A DNA stretch of 58,630 nt from Actinomadura sp. KC06 (GCF_004348735.1 NZ_SMKT01000042.1:1-58630); one strand, 5' to 3'. Shown: positions 8,284-16,914, numbered from the stretch's first letter. Notes: generated from the letters alone by a model not told the origin. Numbers and translations: made by a program.

Positions 8284-10314
8284 GTGAGGGCCGTCGACGT
8301 GGCGGTCGTGGGAGCCGGTCCGGCCGGGGCCGCCGCCGCGTACCACCTCGCCCGCAGCGGACGCACCGTGGCGCTGCTGGAGCGCGCCGCCTTCCCCCGC
8401 GACAAGAGCTGCGGAGACGCGGTCACCCGGGCCGGGGTCGGGCTGCTGGAGGAGATGGGCGTGACGGAAGACCTTTCGGCCGCGCGGGAAATCGGCGCAT
8501 TGAGAGTCTCCATGGGCCCGGCGGGTTCGCGAAGAACCCGCGAATTCCGTTACGGGACCGGAGCGCGCGACGGACGGTTCGGCCTCGTCGTGACCCGCGC
8601 CGTGCTCGACGCCGCCATTGTGCGCAGGGCCGTCCGTGCGGGAGCACGGTTATATGAGCGGGCCGACGTCCGCCGACTGGTGAAAACGGAGGGCGTGGTC
8701 ACCGGGATCGAGTTCACCGGCCCACGCGGCCCCGGAACAATGCGGGCCCGCGTGGTCGTGGCCGCAGACGGCGCGTTATCCCGGATCGCGCGCCAGGCGG
8801 GTCTGGCGGGAACGTCGCGGACCTCCCTCGGCCGGGCGCTCCGGGCCTATTTCACGGGCGTCGACGACCTGGACGATTCGCTACGCCTCTTCATGCCGCT
8901 CGTCGGCTCGCCGAATGGCGGGGTCCTTCCCGCGTACGGCTGGATGTTCCCCGTGGGCGGCCGCGTCGCGAACGTCGGCGTCGGGTTGCTCGAACGGCGA
9001 TCCGACGTGCGTCTCGATGACCTGTTCAGGCGATTCGTCGGCGAACTCCGTACGTCCTTTCCGGGATTCACGGACGCCCGCCGGACGAATCCGCCGCGGG
9101 CCGCCCCGCTGCGCGTCGACTTCGATCCCCGGCGATGCTGGGCGCCGGGCATCGTGCTGGTGGGAGAGGCCGCGGGCCTGGTCAACCCGGGCACGGGAGA
9201 AGGGATCAGCTTCGCCCTCGAATCCGGAAAGATCGCCGCTGGAGTCATCGACGATCGTCTCCGGGCGGGCCGGGTGGAGGATCTGTCCGGGTACGCCGGG
9301 CTGCTGAGCCGCCGGTTCAGCGGCTACGCGGAGACCGGCCGCTTCGCCGCGTCCCGGCACCGGCTCGCCTGGAACGTACTGCAGGACACCTTCGATTCCG
9401 AGAAGCCCATCTTCGCGCTGGTCCGGCACGCGGCGCTGGCCCCGGATCACATGATGGGATTCGGAACGGCCTCGCTCTTCGAGGATGTCGGGGCGTGCCT
9501 GGACGATCGGCTGCGCCTGGCACCACAGCTCTTCGAAGTGGACGAGATCCTCGCCGATACCGTCCGCAGGGAATGGCCGTTCCTGGTACGCCTCCAGTCG
9601 CTCGATCCGGCCGGCCGCACTTTCGCGCTCCGCCCGGCACTGCTCGCGCTCCTCGCCGCCCAGTTCGGAAACGCCGGCCGGCGGAGGCTCGCGCCACTCG
9701 CGGCCGCCACCGACCTCGCGAACATCGCGGCGCTGGCCCAGGCCGGCGTCGGTACCGAATCCCGCCGGAACGCACCGAACTGGGGGACCAAGTTCGCGAT
9801 CCTGGCCGGCGATCTGCTCCTGACGCGCGCCCTGGAGCTCTGTGTCGGAGAAAGCCCGGACCTGACGTTCCGGCTGGCGGAGATCCTGGAGGAAGCGTGC
9901 CGGCACCGGATGCGCGCGCTCCAGGTGGGCCGCTCCACGGCGGCGGGCCCGGCTGAAGCGGCTCCCTTGACCGCGGGCGCCTGCGAACTGGGCGCGATGG
10001 CCACCGGCTCCACCGTCCAGACGGTGGACGCGTTACGGGCGTACGGCCGCAACCTGGGATCCCTGCTCCAGCTCAGAGAGGACGTCCGCCCTCATCTCTC
10101 GGGCGCCCGTGACCGCCGGGGCCTCGGCGAAAGTGACGAACTCCGGCAGACCTATGCGCACATCGAGGAATTCGGCCGCGCCGCCCTGGCGGCCCTCGGC
10201 CCGCTTTCTCCAGGACCGGCCCGGCATTCCCTGCACGAGATCGTCCGGCACCTGCTCACGACCGCGAGACCACCCGCATTCACGAGCCCCCCTCCACCAA
10301 AGGAAGAACGATGA
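8284..10314 (+). CDS. Geranylgeranyl reductase-like flavoprotein fused to an inactive prenyl-synthase domain
   Basis: 676 residues from GTG 8284. Residues about 1-420 are a GGR-type FAD enzyme: VAVVGAGPAGAAAAYHLARS (Rossmann GxGxxG, 6-25), ERAAFPRDKSCGD, and AGLVNPGTGEGISFALESG, the FAD-binding motif near residue 300. Such enzymes reduce double bonds of prenyl chains. Residues about 440-676 look like a trans-prenyl synthase: LRPALLALLAAQFG, then TDLANIAALAQAGVG where DDxxD should be, NWGTKFAILAGDLLLTRALE, and GRNLGSLLQLREDV where the second DDxxD should be. Both metal-binding motifs are lost, so this half should not make prenyl diphosphate; it may bind the chain or pair with the synthase at 6672. 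The stop overlaps ATG 10311. Confidence 0.78.
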   Translation: MRAVDVAVVGAGPAGAAAAYHLARSGRTVALLERAAFPRDKSCGDAVTRAGVGLLEEMGVTEDLSAAREIGALRVSMGPAGSRRTREFRYGTGARDGRFGLVVTRAVLDAAIVRRAVRAGARLYERADVRRLVKTEGVVTGIEFTGPRGPGTMRARVVVAADGALSRIARQAGLAGTSRTSLGRALRAYFTGVDDLDDSLRLFMPLVGSPNGGVLPAYGWMFPVGGRVANVGVGLLERRSDVRLDDLFRRFVGELRTSFPGFTDARRTNPPRAAPLRVDFDPRRCWAPGIVLVGEAAGLVNPGTGEGISFALESGKIAAGVIDDRLRAGRVEDLSGYAGLLSRRFSGYAETGRFAASRHRLAWNVLQDTFDSEKPIFALVRHAALAPDHMMGFGTASLFEDVGACLDDRLRLAPQLFEVDEILADTVRREWPFLVRLQSLDPAGRTFALRPALLALLAAQFGNAGRRRLAPLAAATDLANIAALAQAGVGTESRRNAPNWGTKFAILAGDLLLTRALELCVGESPDLTFRLAEILEEACRHRMRALQVGRSTAAGPAEAAPLTAGACELGAMATGSTVQTVDALRAYGRNLGSLLQLREDVRPHLSGARDRRGLGESDELRQTYAHIEEFGRAALAALGPLSPGPARHSLHEIVRHLLTTARPPAFTSPPPPKEER

Positions 10315-11477
10315 ACCGAAGACTGCTGGCGATGGCCACGGCGCTGATGGCCGCCACGGCATACCTCACGCCGGGCACCGCGAGCGCTGAACCTCCGTCC
10401 CCCACACAGACGCTTCTCGACAGAATGAAGAAGGAACAGCCAAAGCTCAGCAACGCACCGAACCGTCCGACCATGCCGGCGCGCCCGAAGCGGAGCACCT
10501 TCTGGTCGCTCGGCGGGCAGATCGTCGGCCCTGTCTCCACCGTGATGCGGCAACCCGCCGGGCGAAGCATTTTCGTACGAGGCACCGACAACGGTGTGCA
10601 TCACCGTTTCAGCACCAACGACAAATGGGGCCCCTGGGAGAATCTCGGTGGCCAGATCTCATCGGCGGTCGCCGTCGACTCCTATTTCGATAGCGAGAAG
10701 CTCGACCTGGCCGCCCGCGGCACCGACGGATACGTCTGGTTCAAGGCACACGCGGCCGGTGGACCGTGGGAGAAGGTCGGGGACCTGAGCATCCAGGGGG
10801 CGCCGGTCATCAGGCACTTCGCCAACGGCGACGCCATCATCTTCGCCCGCGGCACCGACAACGCGGTATGGATCATCGCCCAGTACGAGCGCCAGTGGCA
10901 GGTGTGGGGTTCCCTCGGCGGCACGGTGACGTCCGATATCGACGTCGGCTGGACGTCGAAGGTGGGCAGCGGCGTGTTCGCGAGAGGCACCGGCAACCAG
11001 CTCATGCATTTTCCCCTTTTCGCCCCCGAACCCGCGTGGGTCTCTCTCGGCCAGACATTGGCGTCCGCGCCATCGGTGTCCGTCCCCCACGCCTCCCCAC
11101 CGTCGTTCGCCAACGCCGAGAACCGTATAGACGTCGTCGCCCGCGGCACGGACAACACCGTCAGGTACCGTCCATTCGTCGACACGGCGTGGCGGCCGTG
11201 GATGTCCATCGGCGGCGACACCAGAGGCCAGCCCGTCGTCTATCCCCGGGAGATCTTCTATTTCGAGGTGGCTTTCCTCGCCCTCGGCCCGAGCACGAAC
11301 CTCCTGTTGAGAACGTACAGGCCGGATAACAACCAGCTGTCCGCATGGGAGGACCTGGGCGGCAAGACGACCGCCCGCCCGACACCGCAGATCTTCCTCA
11401 CCGGAAACCCGGCGGGCCTGTCAGGCGAGATCTATGTAAGAGGCACAGACGGCGCCGTATGGGCCACCTTCGCCTGA
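10311..11477 (+). CDS. Secreted PLL-like seven-repeat beta-propeller protein (copy 2)
   Basis: 388 residues, ATG overlapping the upstream stop (ATGA), so translationally coupled. Signal peptide at about residues 1-25 (LAMATALMAATAYLTPGTASA). Seven repeats end in motifs such as IFVRGTDNGVHHR, LAARGTDGYVWFK and IFARGTDNAVWII; the sixth is degenerate (FLALGPSTNLLLR). Extensive similarity to the 718-1866 protein shows a paralogous pair. As with that copy, a sugar-binding propeller is the best guess. Being last gene of the lipid operon suggests the lectin acts at the cell surface where the operon's product ends up. Confidence 0.76.
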   Translation: MNRRLLAMATALMAATAYLTPGTASAEPPSPTQTLLDRMKKEQPKLSNAPNRPTMPARPKRSTFWSLGGQIVGPVSTVMRQPAGRSIFVRGTDNGVHHRFSTNDKWGPWENLGGQISSAVAVDSYFDSEKLDLAARGTDGYVWFKAHAAGGPWEKVGDLSIQGAPVIRHFANGDAIIFARGTDNAVWIIAQYERQWQVWGSLGGTVTSDIDVGWTSKVGSGVFARGTGNQLMHFPLFAPEPAWVSLGQTLASAPSVSVPHASPPSFANAENRIDVVARGTDNTVRYRPFVDTAWRPWMSIGGDTRGQPVVYPREIFYFEVAFLALGPSTNLLLRTYRPDNNQLSAWEDLGGKTTARPTPQIFLTGNPAGLSGEIYVRGTDGAVWATFA

Positions 11478-11480
11478 CAA

Positions 11481-11700
11481 TCAGCATCGGCGCACTGCGG
11501 CGGCGACCACCGGCACCATGACCAGGCTCAGGATGGCGCCGCAGAGCGTCAGCAGAGGGAAGCCGGCGGCGGTGGCGACAAGGCCCGAGGCCATGCCGCC
11601 GACGGCACCCGCGACGGCGACGGCGACGCCCGCCAGGCCCTGGACGAGGCGCATCAAGGTCGCGACCTGGATCTCCCGCCACCCCCGCCTTCCGCTCGGT
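11481..11700 (-). pseudogene. C-terminal remnant of an MFS transporter
   Basis: The minus strand reads LMRLVQGLAGVAVAVAGAV, then GGMASGLVATAAGFPLLTLC, then GAILSLVMVPVVAAAVRRC and a stop at 11481-11483. This is the pattern of the last two membrane helices of a drug/metabolite MFS exporter. No start or earlier helices exist upstream; the frame meets the marR end at about 11700. It is best read as the leftover of an exporter once paired with the MarR gene. Confidence 0.5.
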
Positions 11701-11718
11701 GGCCTTCTCTGTCTCGGC

Positions 11719-12174
11719 TCACGGCTCGTTCGTTTCCAGGTTGTGGAGGATCTTGGCGGAGAGGTCGGCGAACTGGTCGAGCTCTTCGGGGGTGAGGCGG
11801 TCGACGAACAGGCGCCGGACTTCTTGGCCGTGGCGGGGAACGGCCTTTCTCAGCGCGTCGAGCCCTTCTGCGGTGAGCACGACATGGACGCCGCGCGAGC
11901 CGCACCGCTCGCGGGCGATCAGGTTCCGCCGGCTCATCCGGGTGAGCTGGTGGTGCATGCGGCTCTTCTCCCAACCGGCTACCAGGCACAGCTCGTAGAG
12001 GCGCATCCGCCTGTCGGGAGATTCGGACAGCAGGGCCAGCACGGTGTAGTCGGCGTTGGACAGGCCGCTGGTCGCCTGGAGCTGCTGTTCAAGGCGCGCC
12101 CGCAGCAGCTCCACCATCCGGAAGGACGTCCGCCATGCGCGGAGCTCGCGTTCGGTCAATCCAAGATGTGCCAT
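11719..12174 (-). CDS. MarR-family transcriptional regulator
   Basis: 151 residues. The winged helix-turn-helix is visible: LSNADYTVLALLSESPDRRMRL, LYELCLVAGWEKSRMHHQLTRMSRRNLI, then the wing ARERCGSRGVHVVLTAEG. It should bind palindromic DNA as a dimer and release it upon ligand binding. Two AGTTGA-N4-TCAACT palindromes stand immediately upstream (12195-12242), so autoregulation together with control of the divergent amidohydrolase is likely. The adjacent exporter remnant suggests an original role in resistance or catabolite sensing. Confidence 0.85.
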   Translation of the reverse strand: MAHLGLTERELRAWRTSFRMVELLRARLEQQLQATSGLSNADYTVLALLSESPDRRMRLYELCLVAGWEKSRMHHQLTRMSRRNLIARERCGSRGVHVVLTAEGLDALRKAVPRHGQEVRRLFVDRLTPEELDQFADLSAKILHNLETNEP

Positions 12175-12194
12175 GGGGACATCCTAAAACCAGG

Positions 12195-12210
12195 AGTTGA
12201 CACGTCAACT
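12195..12210. promoter_or_regulatory. MarR-type operator 1 overlapping a promoter -35
   Basis: AGTTGACACGTCAACT: 6-bp arms AGTTGA/TCAACT with a 4-base spacer. TTGACA at 12197-12202, 16 bases, then TACTGT at 12219-12224 forms a plausible promoter toward the amidohydrolase, with the palindrome covering its -35. Binding here would block polymerase in both directions. Confidence 0.7.
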
Positions 12211-12226
12211 CGATCATGTACTGTCT

Positions 12227-12242
12227 AGTTGACACATCAACT
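12227..12242. promoter_or_regulatory. MarR-type operator 2
   Basis: AGTTGACACATCAACT, the same palindrome as operator 1, with centres 32 bp apart, i.e. about three helical turns. It falls just downstream of the candidate -10, a position that fits cooperative repression of the amidohydrolase gene. Confidence 0.7.
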
Positions 12243-12365
12243 CACTGGTCGAGGGGGCGCCGGGGCGGTCGGTTCCGTCTCCTACGCCATGGCGGGCGGC
12301 GGTGCGCGCCCTCGAACACCTGCGATCACCGCGTTTCGAATGGCCTTTTCCGAAGGAGGAGGAAC

Positions 12366-13952
12366 GTGTCCAGCGGGCAGAACGAAGACGAGCGGCGCAA
12401 GAATGTCGCTCCGCGATTTGGACGTCGCAGTTTCCTCAAGACCTCGACAGTGGCCACGGCGGCGGGCGGCGCGGGCCTGCTCGCGGCCTCTCCGGCCACC
12501 GCGCAGGACCGTGACCAGGCACCGCCGAGGGACAGCGGCGCCCGCGGACGCCGCTACGTCCTCCGGGGCGGGGCGGTGATGTCGATGGACCCGAAGGTGG
12601 GCGACTTCGAGGTCGCCGACGTTCTGGTCGAAGGCAAGAAGATCGTCGCGGTCGGGCACGACATCCGGGCCTCCGGCGCGGACGTGATCGACGCACGCGG
12701 CCGCATCGTCATGCCGGGTTTCGTCGACACGCATCACCATTTGTTCGAGACGGCCGAGCGCGCGTTCCTCGCCAATGGCCTGCTCCTCGACGACCGCTCA
12801 GGCTCACCGAGCGCGAACCCGAACTACGACAAGCACATTCTCGAGGGGTTCCGGCTGGTATACCGGCCGCAGGACGTGTACATCAATGACCTTTTCGCAG
12901 GACTTTCCCAGCTTGACGCGGGCGTCACCACGGTGCTGGACGTATCGCAGATCCACCACTCCCCGGAGCACACGGACGCGGCGATCCAGGCGCTGATCGA
13001 CACCGGGCGACGCGCCGCGTTCGGCTATTTCGAGGGTGACGGCCGCGCCACAGCCCGGTATCCGGAAGACGCCCACCGCATCAGGGACCGCTGGTTCTCC
13101 TCGGACGACCAGCTGGTGAGCATGGTCATGGGCGGCGAACTCCACCTCGGCAGGGATGTGTACACCCGGTCCTGGGCGATCGCCCGCGAGCTGGACATCA
13201 AGATCGCGGCGCACTCGGTCGGGTCGTGGGGGATGCTGCCGGTCTTCGAGGACCTCGCCCGGGGGACCGCCGGGGTCCGGGTGGGGCCGGACAACCTGTT
13301 CATTCACATGACCGGGATGTCCGACCGGGTCTGGAAACGGTTCCGGGACGCCGGCGCGCAGGTCTCGCTCGCCTTCCCGATCGAGATGGTCATGCGGCAC
13401 GGCACCCCGCCGATCCTCAAGATGCAGGAGCTCGGCATGGAGCCCTCGCTGAGCTCCGACGTGGAGACGACGATGGCCGCGGACGCGTTCACGCTGATGC
13501 GCTCCGCCATGATCATGCAGCGCATGGTCGTCAACCAGATCGTCCTGGACCAGGGCGACCCCGTGCCGCCCAACAACTGGCCCACGCCGGCCGAGGGCAC
13601 GCCGGCGCTCCTCACCGTCCGCGACGTGCTGCGCTACGGGACCGTCAACGGCGCGAAACACCTCGGGCTCGCCGGTAAGACGGGCACGCTCACGCCCGGC
13701 AAGGAGGCCGACATCGTCGTGCTCGACGCCACCGCGCTCAACGTGGCCCCGCTCAACAGCGTGCCCGGAGCGGTCGTCACGCTGATGGACCGCACGAACG
13801 TCGAGACGGTGATCGTCGCCGGCAAGGTCCGCAAGTGGCGGGGGCGCCTGCTCGACGCCGACCTCGGCCGTCTGCGACGCGAACTCGAAGCGTCACGCGA
13901 CTACCTCTTCAAGGCGGCAGGCATACGGCAGGACCTTTTCGCATACAGCTAA
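12366..13952 (+). CDS. Tat-exported amidohydrolase (TrzA/AtzA-like metal-dependent hydrolase)
   Basis: 528 residues from GTG 12366, which follows AAGGAGGAGG at about 12353-12362; upstream in-frame codons would run through the operator. The signal RFGRRSFLKTSTVATAAG is a twin-arginine motif. The enzyme has the beta-strand RIVMPGFVDTHHHLFETAER with the metal-binding HxH motif (about residue 122-124), a GELHLGRDV/AAHSVGSWG section, and a terminal composite domain with GKTGTLTPGKEADIVVLDA. Family members hydrolyse deaminase or dechlorinase type substrates; the substrate is unknown. Export of such an enzyme suggests a role in detoxifying or using an external compound that also acts as the MarR ligand. 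Confidence 0.8.
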   Translation: MSSGQNEDERRKNVAPRFGRRSFLKTSTVATAAGGAGLLAASPATAQDRDQAPPRDSGARGRRYVLRGGAVMSMDPKVGDFEVADVLVEGKKIVAVGHDIRASGADVIDARGRIVMPGFVDTHHHLFETAERAFLANGLLLDDRSGSPSANPNYDKHILEGFRLVYRPQDVYINDLFAGLSQLDAGVTTVLDVSQIHHSPEHTDAAIQALIDTGRRAAFGYFEGDGRATARYPEDAHRIRDRWFSSDDQLVSMVMGGELHLGRDVYTRSWAIARELDIKIAAHSVGSWGMLPVFEDLARGTAGVRVGPDNLFIHMTGMSDRVWKRFRDAGAQVSLAFPIEMVMRHGTPPILKMQELGMEPSLSSDVETTMAADAFTLMRSAMIMQRMVVNQIVLDQGDPVPPNNWPTPAEGTPALLTVRDVLRYGTVNGAKHLGLAGKTGTLTPGKEADIVVLDATALNVAPLNSVPGAVVTLMDRTNVETVIVAGKVRKWRGRLLDADLGRLRRELEASRDYLFKAAGIRQDLFAYS

Positions 13953-13974
13953 AGGTCTGGATGGTACAGATGGC

Positions 13975-14360
13975 GTCCCGGTCAGGGCTCGTGAGTGGGA
14001 TGGACGTTGTCCCAGGCCCAGGTGCGATGCCACACGGTTGCGGAACGGACAGCCTGCGCTGGGTGGCGGGCAGATGGTTCTTGACGGTGCCGGACGCGAG
14101 GTGGTGGGGCGCGGCCGTCGGGGGATGGGCGAGGCGGCGCAGCATCCGGATGGTGATCTGCGGGCTGATGAGCGCGTCACCGGCCCCGGCGGCGCGAACG
14201 GCTCGACCTCCAGCTTGGCGTCCGAGGCCGATAAGGCGGAGCTCCGTTCGGCCCCCGCCAGGCTCGGCGTACTCGCTGATCCAGTGTGGCAGAGGATTGT
14301 GGAGACCACGAAGGATGAACCGGCGTTGGGCCGGTGCGACCACAAACCGATCCACATCCA
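13975..14360 (-). pseudogene. Degraded NarL/LuxR-type response regulator
   Basis: Broken minus-strand frames keep recognisable pieces: GAGDALISPQITIRMLRRLA (the linker usually written GDALLSPSVTRRL) and SGTVKNHLPATQRRLSV (the DNA-recognition helix, usually TVKTHLANILRKL). A downstream frame reads TWAWDN, matching the AAWAWDN ending of this family. The segment between linker and recognition helix is missing and frames shift, so the gene is dead. It occupies most of the gap between the amidohydrolase and the methyltransferase. Confidence 0.5.
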
Positions 14361-14405
14361 TCGCCGTTTGCCCGTGGTGACACGCTTCTTAGGGGTGGAC
14401 CGTTC

Positions 14406-15515
14406 CTACTGTGCCGCCTCACGTACTTGCAGGTCGTACTGGAAGGGCGGGCGCGACAACGACCACCGGGCGGACCCGCGCGGTGAGGTGTCGGCCAGGC
14501 GTGCCGTTATCTGCAGGTCGGCGGGGTCGAGCGGTTCAGCCGCCTGCGCGCGGGTGCGGAGTTCGGCGGATAGGGCGGCGTCACCGTATCCGAAGAGCCG
14601 GTCGTCACGGATCAGCGCCAGGGCCCCAGCCCGCTGGTCGTACAGGCCGGACGACGCTTGGCCGGTGTGCAGGGAGAAGATCTGAAGCGCGCGTTCGTCC
14701 GCCAGCGCCAGCGAGGGGAACCAGCCGCGCGCCAGGCCGGGCACGGCCTCCTCGACCGTGGGCTTCTCGTTCAGGAGCCGCCCCAGCCGCGCGGTGCCTG
14801 ACGGGTCGAGGAAGTCGGCGGTGACGAAGTGGCCGTCGCCCAGCGGACGGTAGCCGTCCGGACCGGCGTGCGCCCCCCGCAACCGCAGGAAGGCGCACGG
14901 CTCGCAGCTGAGGCCGCGCAGGACGTCGCCGTGACGTTCGAAGGCGACGCTCACCTCCAGGCCCGGTCGCAGCCACAACGGGACGACCAGCCGGCCGCCC
15001 GGCGTGAGCTGCTCGAACCAGGCGGCGGGTAGGCCCCATACGCCCACAGTCGCCTGGATGCGGTCGAATGGGGCGGCGTCGGGCGCGCCGTCGGCGCCAT
15101 CGACCGCGCGCACGTCGACCGCCGGGCCCAGTCGCCGCGCCGCCCGCTCGGCGAGCGCGGGATCGATCTCCAGCGAGACCACCCGGTCGGCCAGGTGCGC
15201 CAGCAACGCGGCGTTGTAGCCGCCGGCGGTGCCGATCTCCAGGACGCGGTGCCCCGGCCGGGCGTCCAACTGCTCCAGCATCCGCGCCACGATCGTCGGC
15301 TGGCTCGCGGTGCTGGCCGGAAAGCCGTGGCCGTCTTGGGTGAGGGTGACGGCGCGGTCGGCGTAGGCATCCTCGGGCGGCAGGTCGGTGGGCAGGAACC
15401 GTTCCCGCGGCACCTGCCGCATCGCCTCCTCGACGGACTGGGAACGCACCGCCCCGGACGCTTTGAGTTCGTCGACCATCGCGCCCCGCCATGCGGTCGT
15501 ATCTCCTGTCCCCAC
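14406..15515 (-). CDS. Protein-L-isoaspartate O-methyltransferase-like enzyme linked to a RiPP cluster
   Basis: 369 residues from GTG 15515, with GGGAGG upstream. PCMT-family features: PRERFLPTD, ASTASQPTIVARMLEQL (residues 67-83) and the SAM-binding motif VLEIGTAGGYNAALLAHLAD (91-110), followed by a long C-terminal extension (about 215-369). Housekeeping PCMT proteins are about 210 residues, so this is a specialised type. Homologues in lanthipeptide and graspetide clusters methylate Asp to make aspartimide. Located divergent from a 37-residue precursor, it may act on Asp24 or Asp35 of that peptide; this is an inference. Confidence 0.7.
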   Translation of the reverse strand: MGTGDTTAWRGAMVDELKASGAVRSQSVEEAMRQVPRERFLPTDLPPEDAYADRAVTLTQDGHGFPASTASQPTIVARMLEQLDARPGHRVLEIGTAGGYNAALLAHLADRVVSLEIDPALAERAARRLGPAVDVRAVDGADGAPDAAPFDRIQATVGVWGLPAAWFEQLTPGGRLVVPLWLRPGLEVSVAFERHGDVLRGLSCEPCAFLRLRGAHAGPDGYRPLGDGHFVTADFLDPSGTARLGRLLNEKPTVEEAVPGLARGWFPSLALADERALQIFSLHTGQASSGLYDQRAGALALIRDDRLFGYGDAALSAELRTRAQAAEPLDPADLQITARLADTSPRGSARWSLSRPPFQYDLQVREAAQ

Positions 15516-15540
15516 TCGCTGACCTCCCGTTTTCGCTCCC

Positions 15541-15562
15541 GTCCGCGACGGTAGTCGCGGAC
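15541..15562. promoter_or_regulatory. 9-bp inverted repeat in the divergent RiPP promoter region
   Basis: GTCCGCGAC at 15541-15549 and GTCGCGGAC at 15554-15562 are perfect complements with a 4-base GGTA spacer. The element lies 26 bases before the GTG of the methyltransferase gene and about 120 before the precursor gene. It could be an operator for a cluster regulator or a short hairpin in the leader. No regulator gene is in the cluster. Confidence 0.45.
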
Positions 15563-15682
15563 ACTTGAGAACGCCGGGATTTTACCCGTGATTTACCTGA
15601 TTCCGTTTTATGATCGCGGTGGAGTAGCGGGGCAGAGGATTTTCGGGACCATCTGCACAGTGAGTAGTCAGAAGGAGGCCTT

Positions 15683-15796
15683 ATGAAGCGTTGGGAGAAG
15701 CCCACGATTCGTGAACTGTCCATCACCGAGCTGGAGAGCATAGCCGAACTTGACATGGCCTTCGCCGTCATCACGTTCTGCACCGACTTCGCATGA
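15683..15796 (+). CDS. Putative RiPP precursor peptide, 37 residues
   Basis: ATG 15683 is preceded by GAAGGAGG at 15671-15678. The peptide has an acidic leader-like first part (KRWEKPTIRELSITELESI) followed by AELDMAFAVITFCTDFA. The single Cys33 with Thr31 and Thr34, next to SagB-oxidase, PqqD-like and YcaO genes, makes it the obvious substrate of azole or thioamide formation. No gene-finder would normally list it because of its length. Leader/core border cannot be fixed from sequence. Confidence 0.7.
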   Translation: MKRWEKPTIRELSITELESIAELDMAFAVITFCTDFA

Positions 15797-15799
15797 CCG

Positions 15800-15820
15800 C
15801 GACCGCCGAATAGGCGGTTG
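15800..15820 (+). terminator. Small hairpin between precursor and SagB genes
   Basis: ACCGCC (15802-15807) and GGCGGT (15813-15818) pair around a GAATA loop, extended by a C-G pair and a G-T wobble. It lies 5 bases after the precursor stop. Such a weak hairpin can act as partial terminator or mRNA end protector so that precursor mRNA exceeds enzyme mRNA. Confidence 0.45.
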
Positions 15821-15870
15821 ACGGGCGTGACCCACCGCCCCCTACTCCGCGATCGTCCAAGGAGCGTGAT

Positions 15871-16914
15871 GTGGCGTCGACTACCGTTGTACGCACCCCG
15901 CACGTGGTGGTGGAATGGCGGGAACAACGGCTGGTGGCCACCGATGGGGCGACCGGCCGCAGACACGCGGTCACCGTCGAGGCGCTGCGCGTCCTGGACG
16001 TGGCCGAAGCGCCCGCCACGGCCGCCGACCTGGCCGCACGCGCCGGGGTCGAGCCCGCTGTCGTCGTCGCCCTCCTCGCCGCCCGGCTGCTGGTGCCACA
16101 TGACCGGGTTCCCGAGCGTCATTACTGGTCAGCGGCCGAACTGGTGGTCCAGCGTACGACGAGAACGGCGCGACCGGCAGCCGACCGCGAGGCCACACGG
16201 GACCTGATGGAACCACCGAGCAAGGACACCGCGGGGCCGTCCCTGGAGCTGCCCGTGGCGGAGCCGGCGGACGATCCCCCGTTCAGCCAGGTGCTGGCCG
16301 AGCGCAGATCATGCCGCAGATTCGGTGACACGCCCATCGACGCGGCAACGCTCGGACGCTTTCTGGAAATGGCCTGCGCGGTCCGGCAGGACGCCCGGAA
16401 GTTCGGCAGCGGGGTGTCGTGGCGGCCCCATCCGTCGGGCGGCGGGCGGCATCCCCTGGAAACCTACGTATATCCGCTGAACGTCACCGGTCTTGAGCCT
16501 GCCGTCTACCGTTACGACCCTTTCCTGCGTCACCTGGAGCAGGTCGACAAGGCCGACGAGTCGTTTTTCGAAACGGTGCGCAACCTTCATGAGCATACCG
16601 AACTAATGGAAGGCGATCCCGCCGTCCTTCTGGTGGTCACCAGCGTCTTCGGGCGAACGATGTGGAAGTACGACAATGGCGGTCTGCTGATCGTGCACCA
16701 GGACGTGGGGGCCCTTTACCAGACGTTCTATCTGGTGGCGACCGCCCTCGGGCTCGGGGGCTGCGTCATCGGCGGAGGAAGCGAGGCCCTCATCGCCGGC
16801 GCATTGAACATCGATCCGTTGCGGGAAGGGCACGTCGGCACCTTCCTGCTCGGTGTCCCCGCCGACGACCGGTACCGGGATCCGCTGCGTGATGTCTTCG
16901 CAGAAACGCTTTGA
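15871..16914 (+). CDS. SagB-type FMN-dependent dehydrogenase
   Basis: 347 residues from GTG 15871 with AAGGAG upstream. The first ~130 residues form an N-terminal region with VEALRVLDVAEAPATAADLAAR, a helix-turn-helix-like accessory domain; the catalytic half has RRSCRRFGD, PSGGGRHPLETYVYPLN, WKYDNGG and ATALGLGGCVIGGG, the marks of ThcOx/SagB nitroreductases. These oxidise azolines made by a YcaO cyclodehydratase to azoles. It follows the precursor gene and overlaps the next gene, so the cluster is one operon. Product is cytoplasmic. Confidence 0.85.
   Translation: MASTTVVRTPHVVVEWREQRLVATDGATGRRHAVTVEALRVLDVAEAPATAADLAARAGVEPAVVVALLAARLLVPHDRVPERHYWSAAELVVQRTTRTARPAADREATRDLMEPPSKDTAGPSLELPVAEPADDPPFSQVLAERRSCRRFGDTPIDAATLGRFLEMACAVRQDARKFGSGVSWRPHPSGGGRHPLETYVYPLNVTGLEPAVYRYDPFLRHLEQVDKADESFFETVRNLHEHTELMEGDPAVLLVVTSVFGRTMWKYDNGGLLIVHQDVGALYQTFYLVATALGLGGCVIGGGSEALIAGALNIDPLREGHVGTFLLGVPADDRYRDPLRDVFAETL

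Noticed and set aside
15683..15796. A lasso-peptide interpretation of the first cluster (PqqD plus KPTIREL leader)
   Set aside because: No transglutaminase-like or asparagine-synthetase-like gene is present; YcaO and SagB fit azole chemistry.
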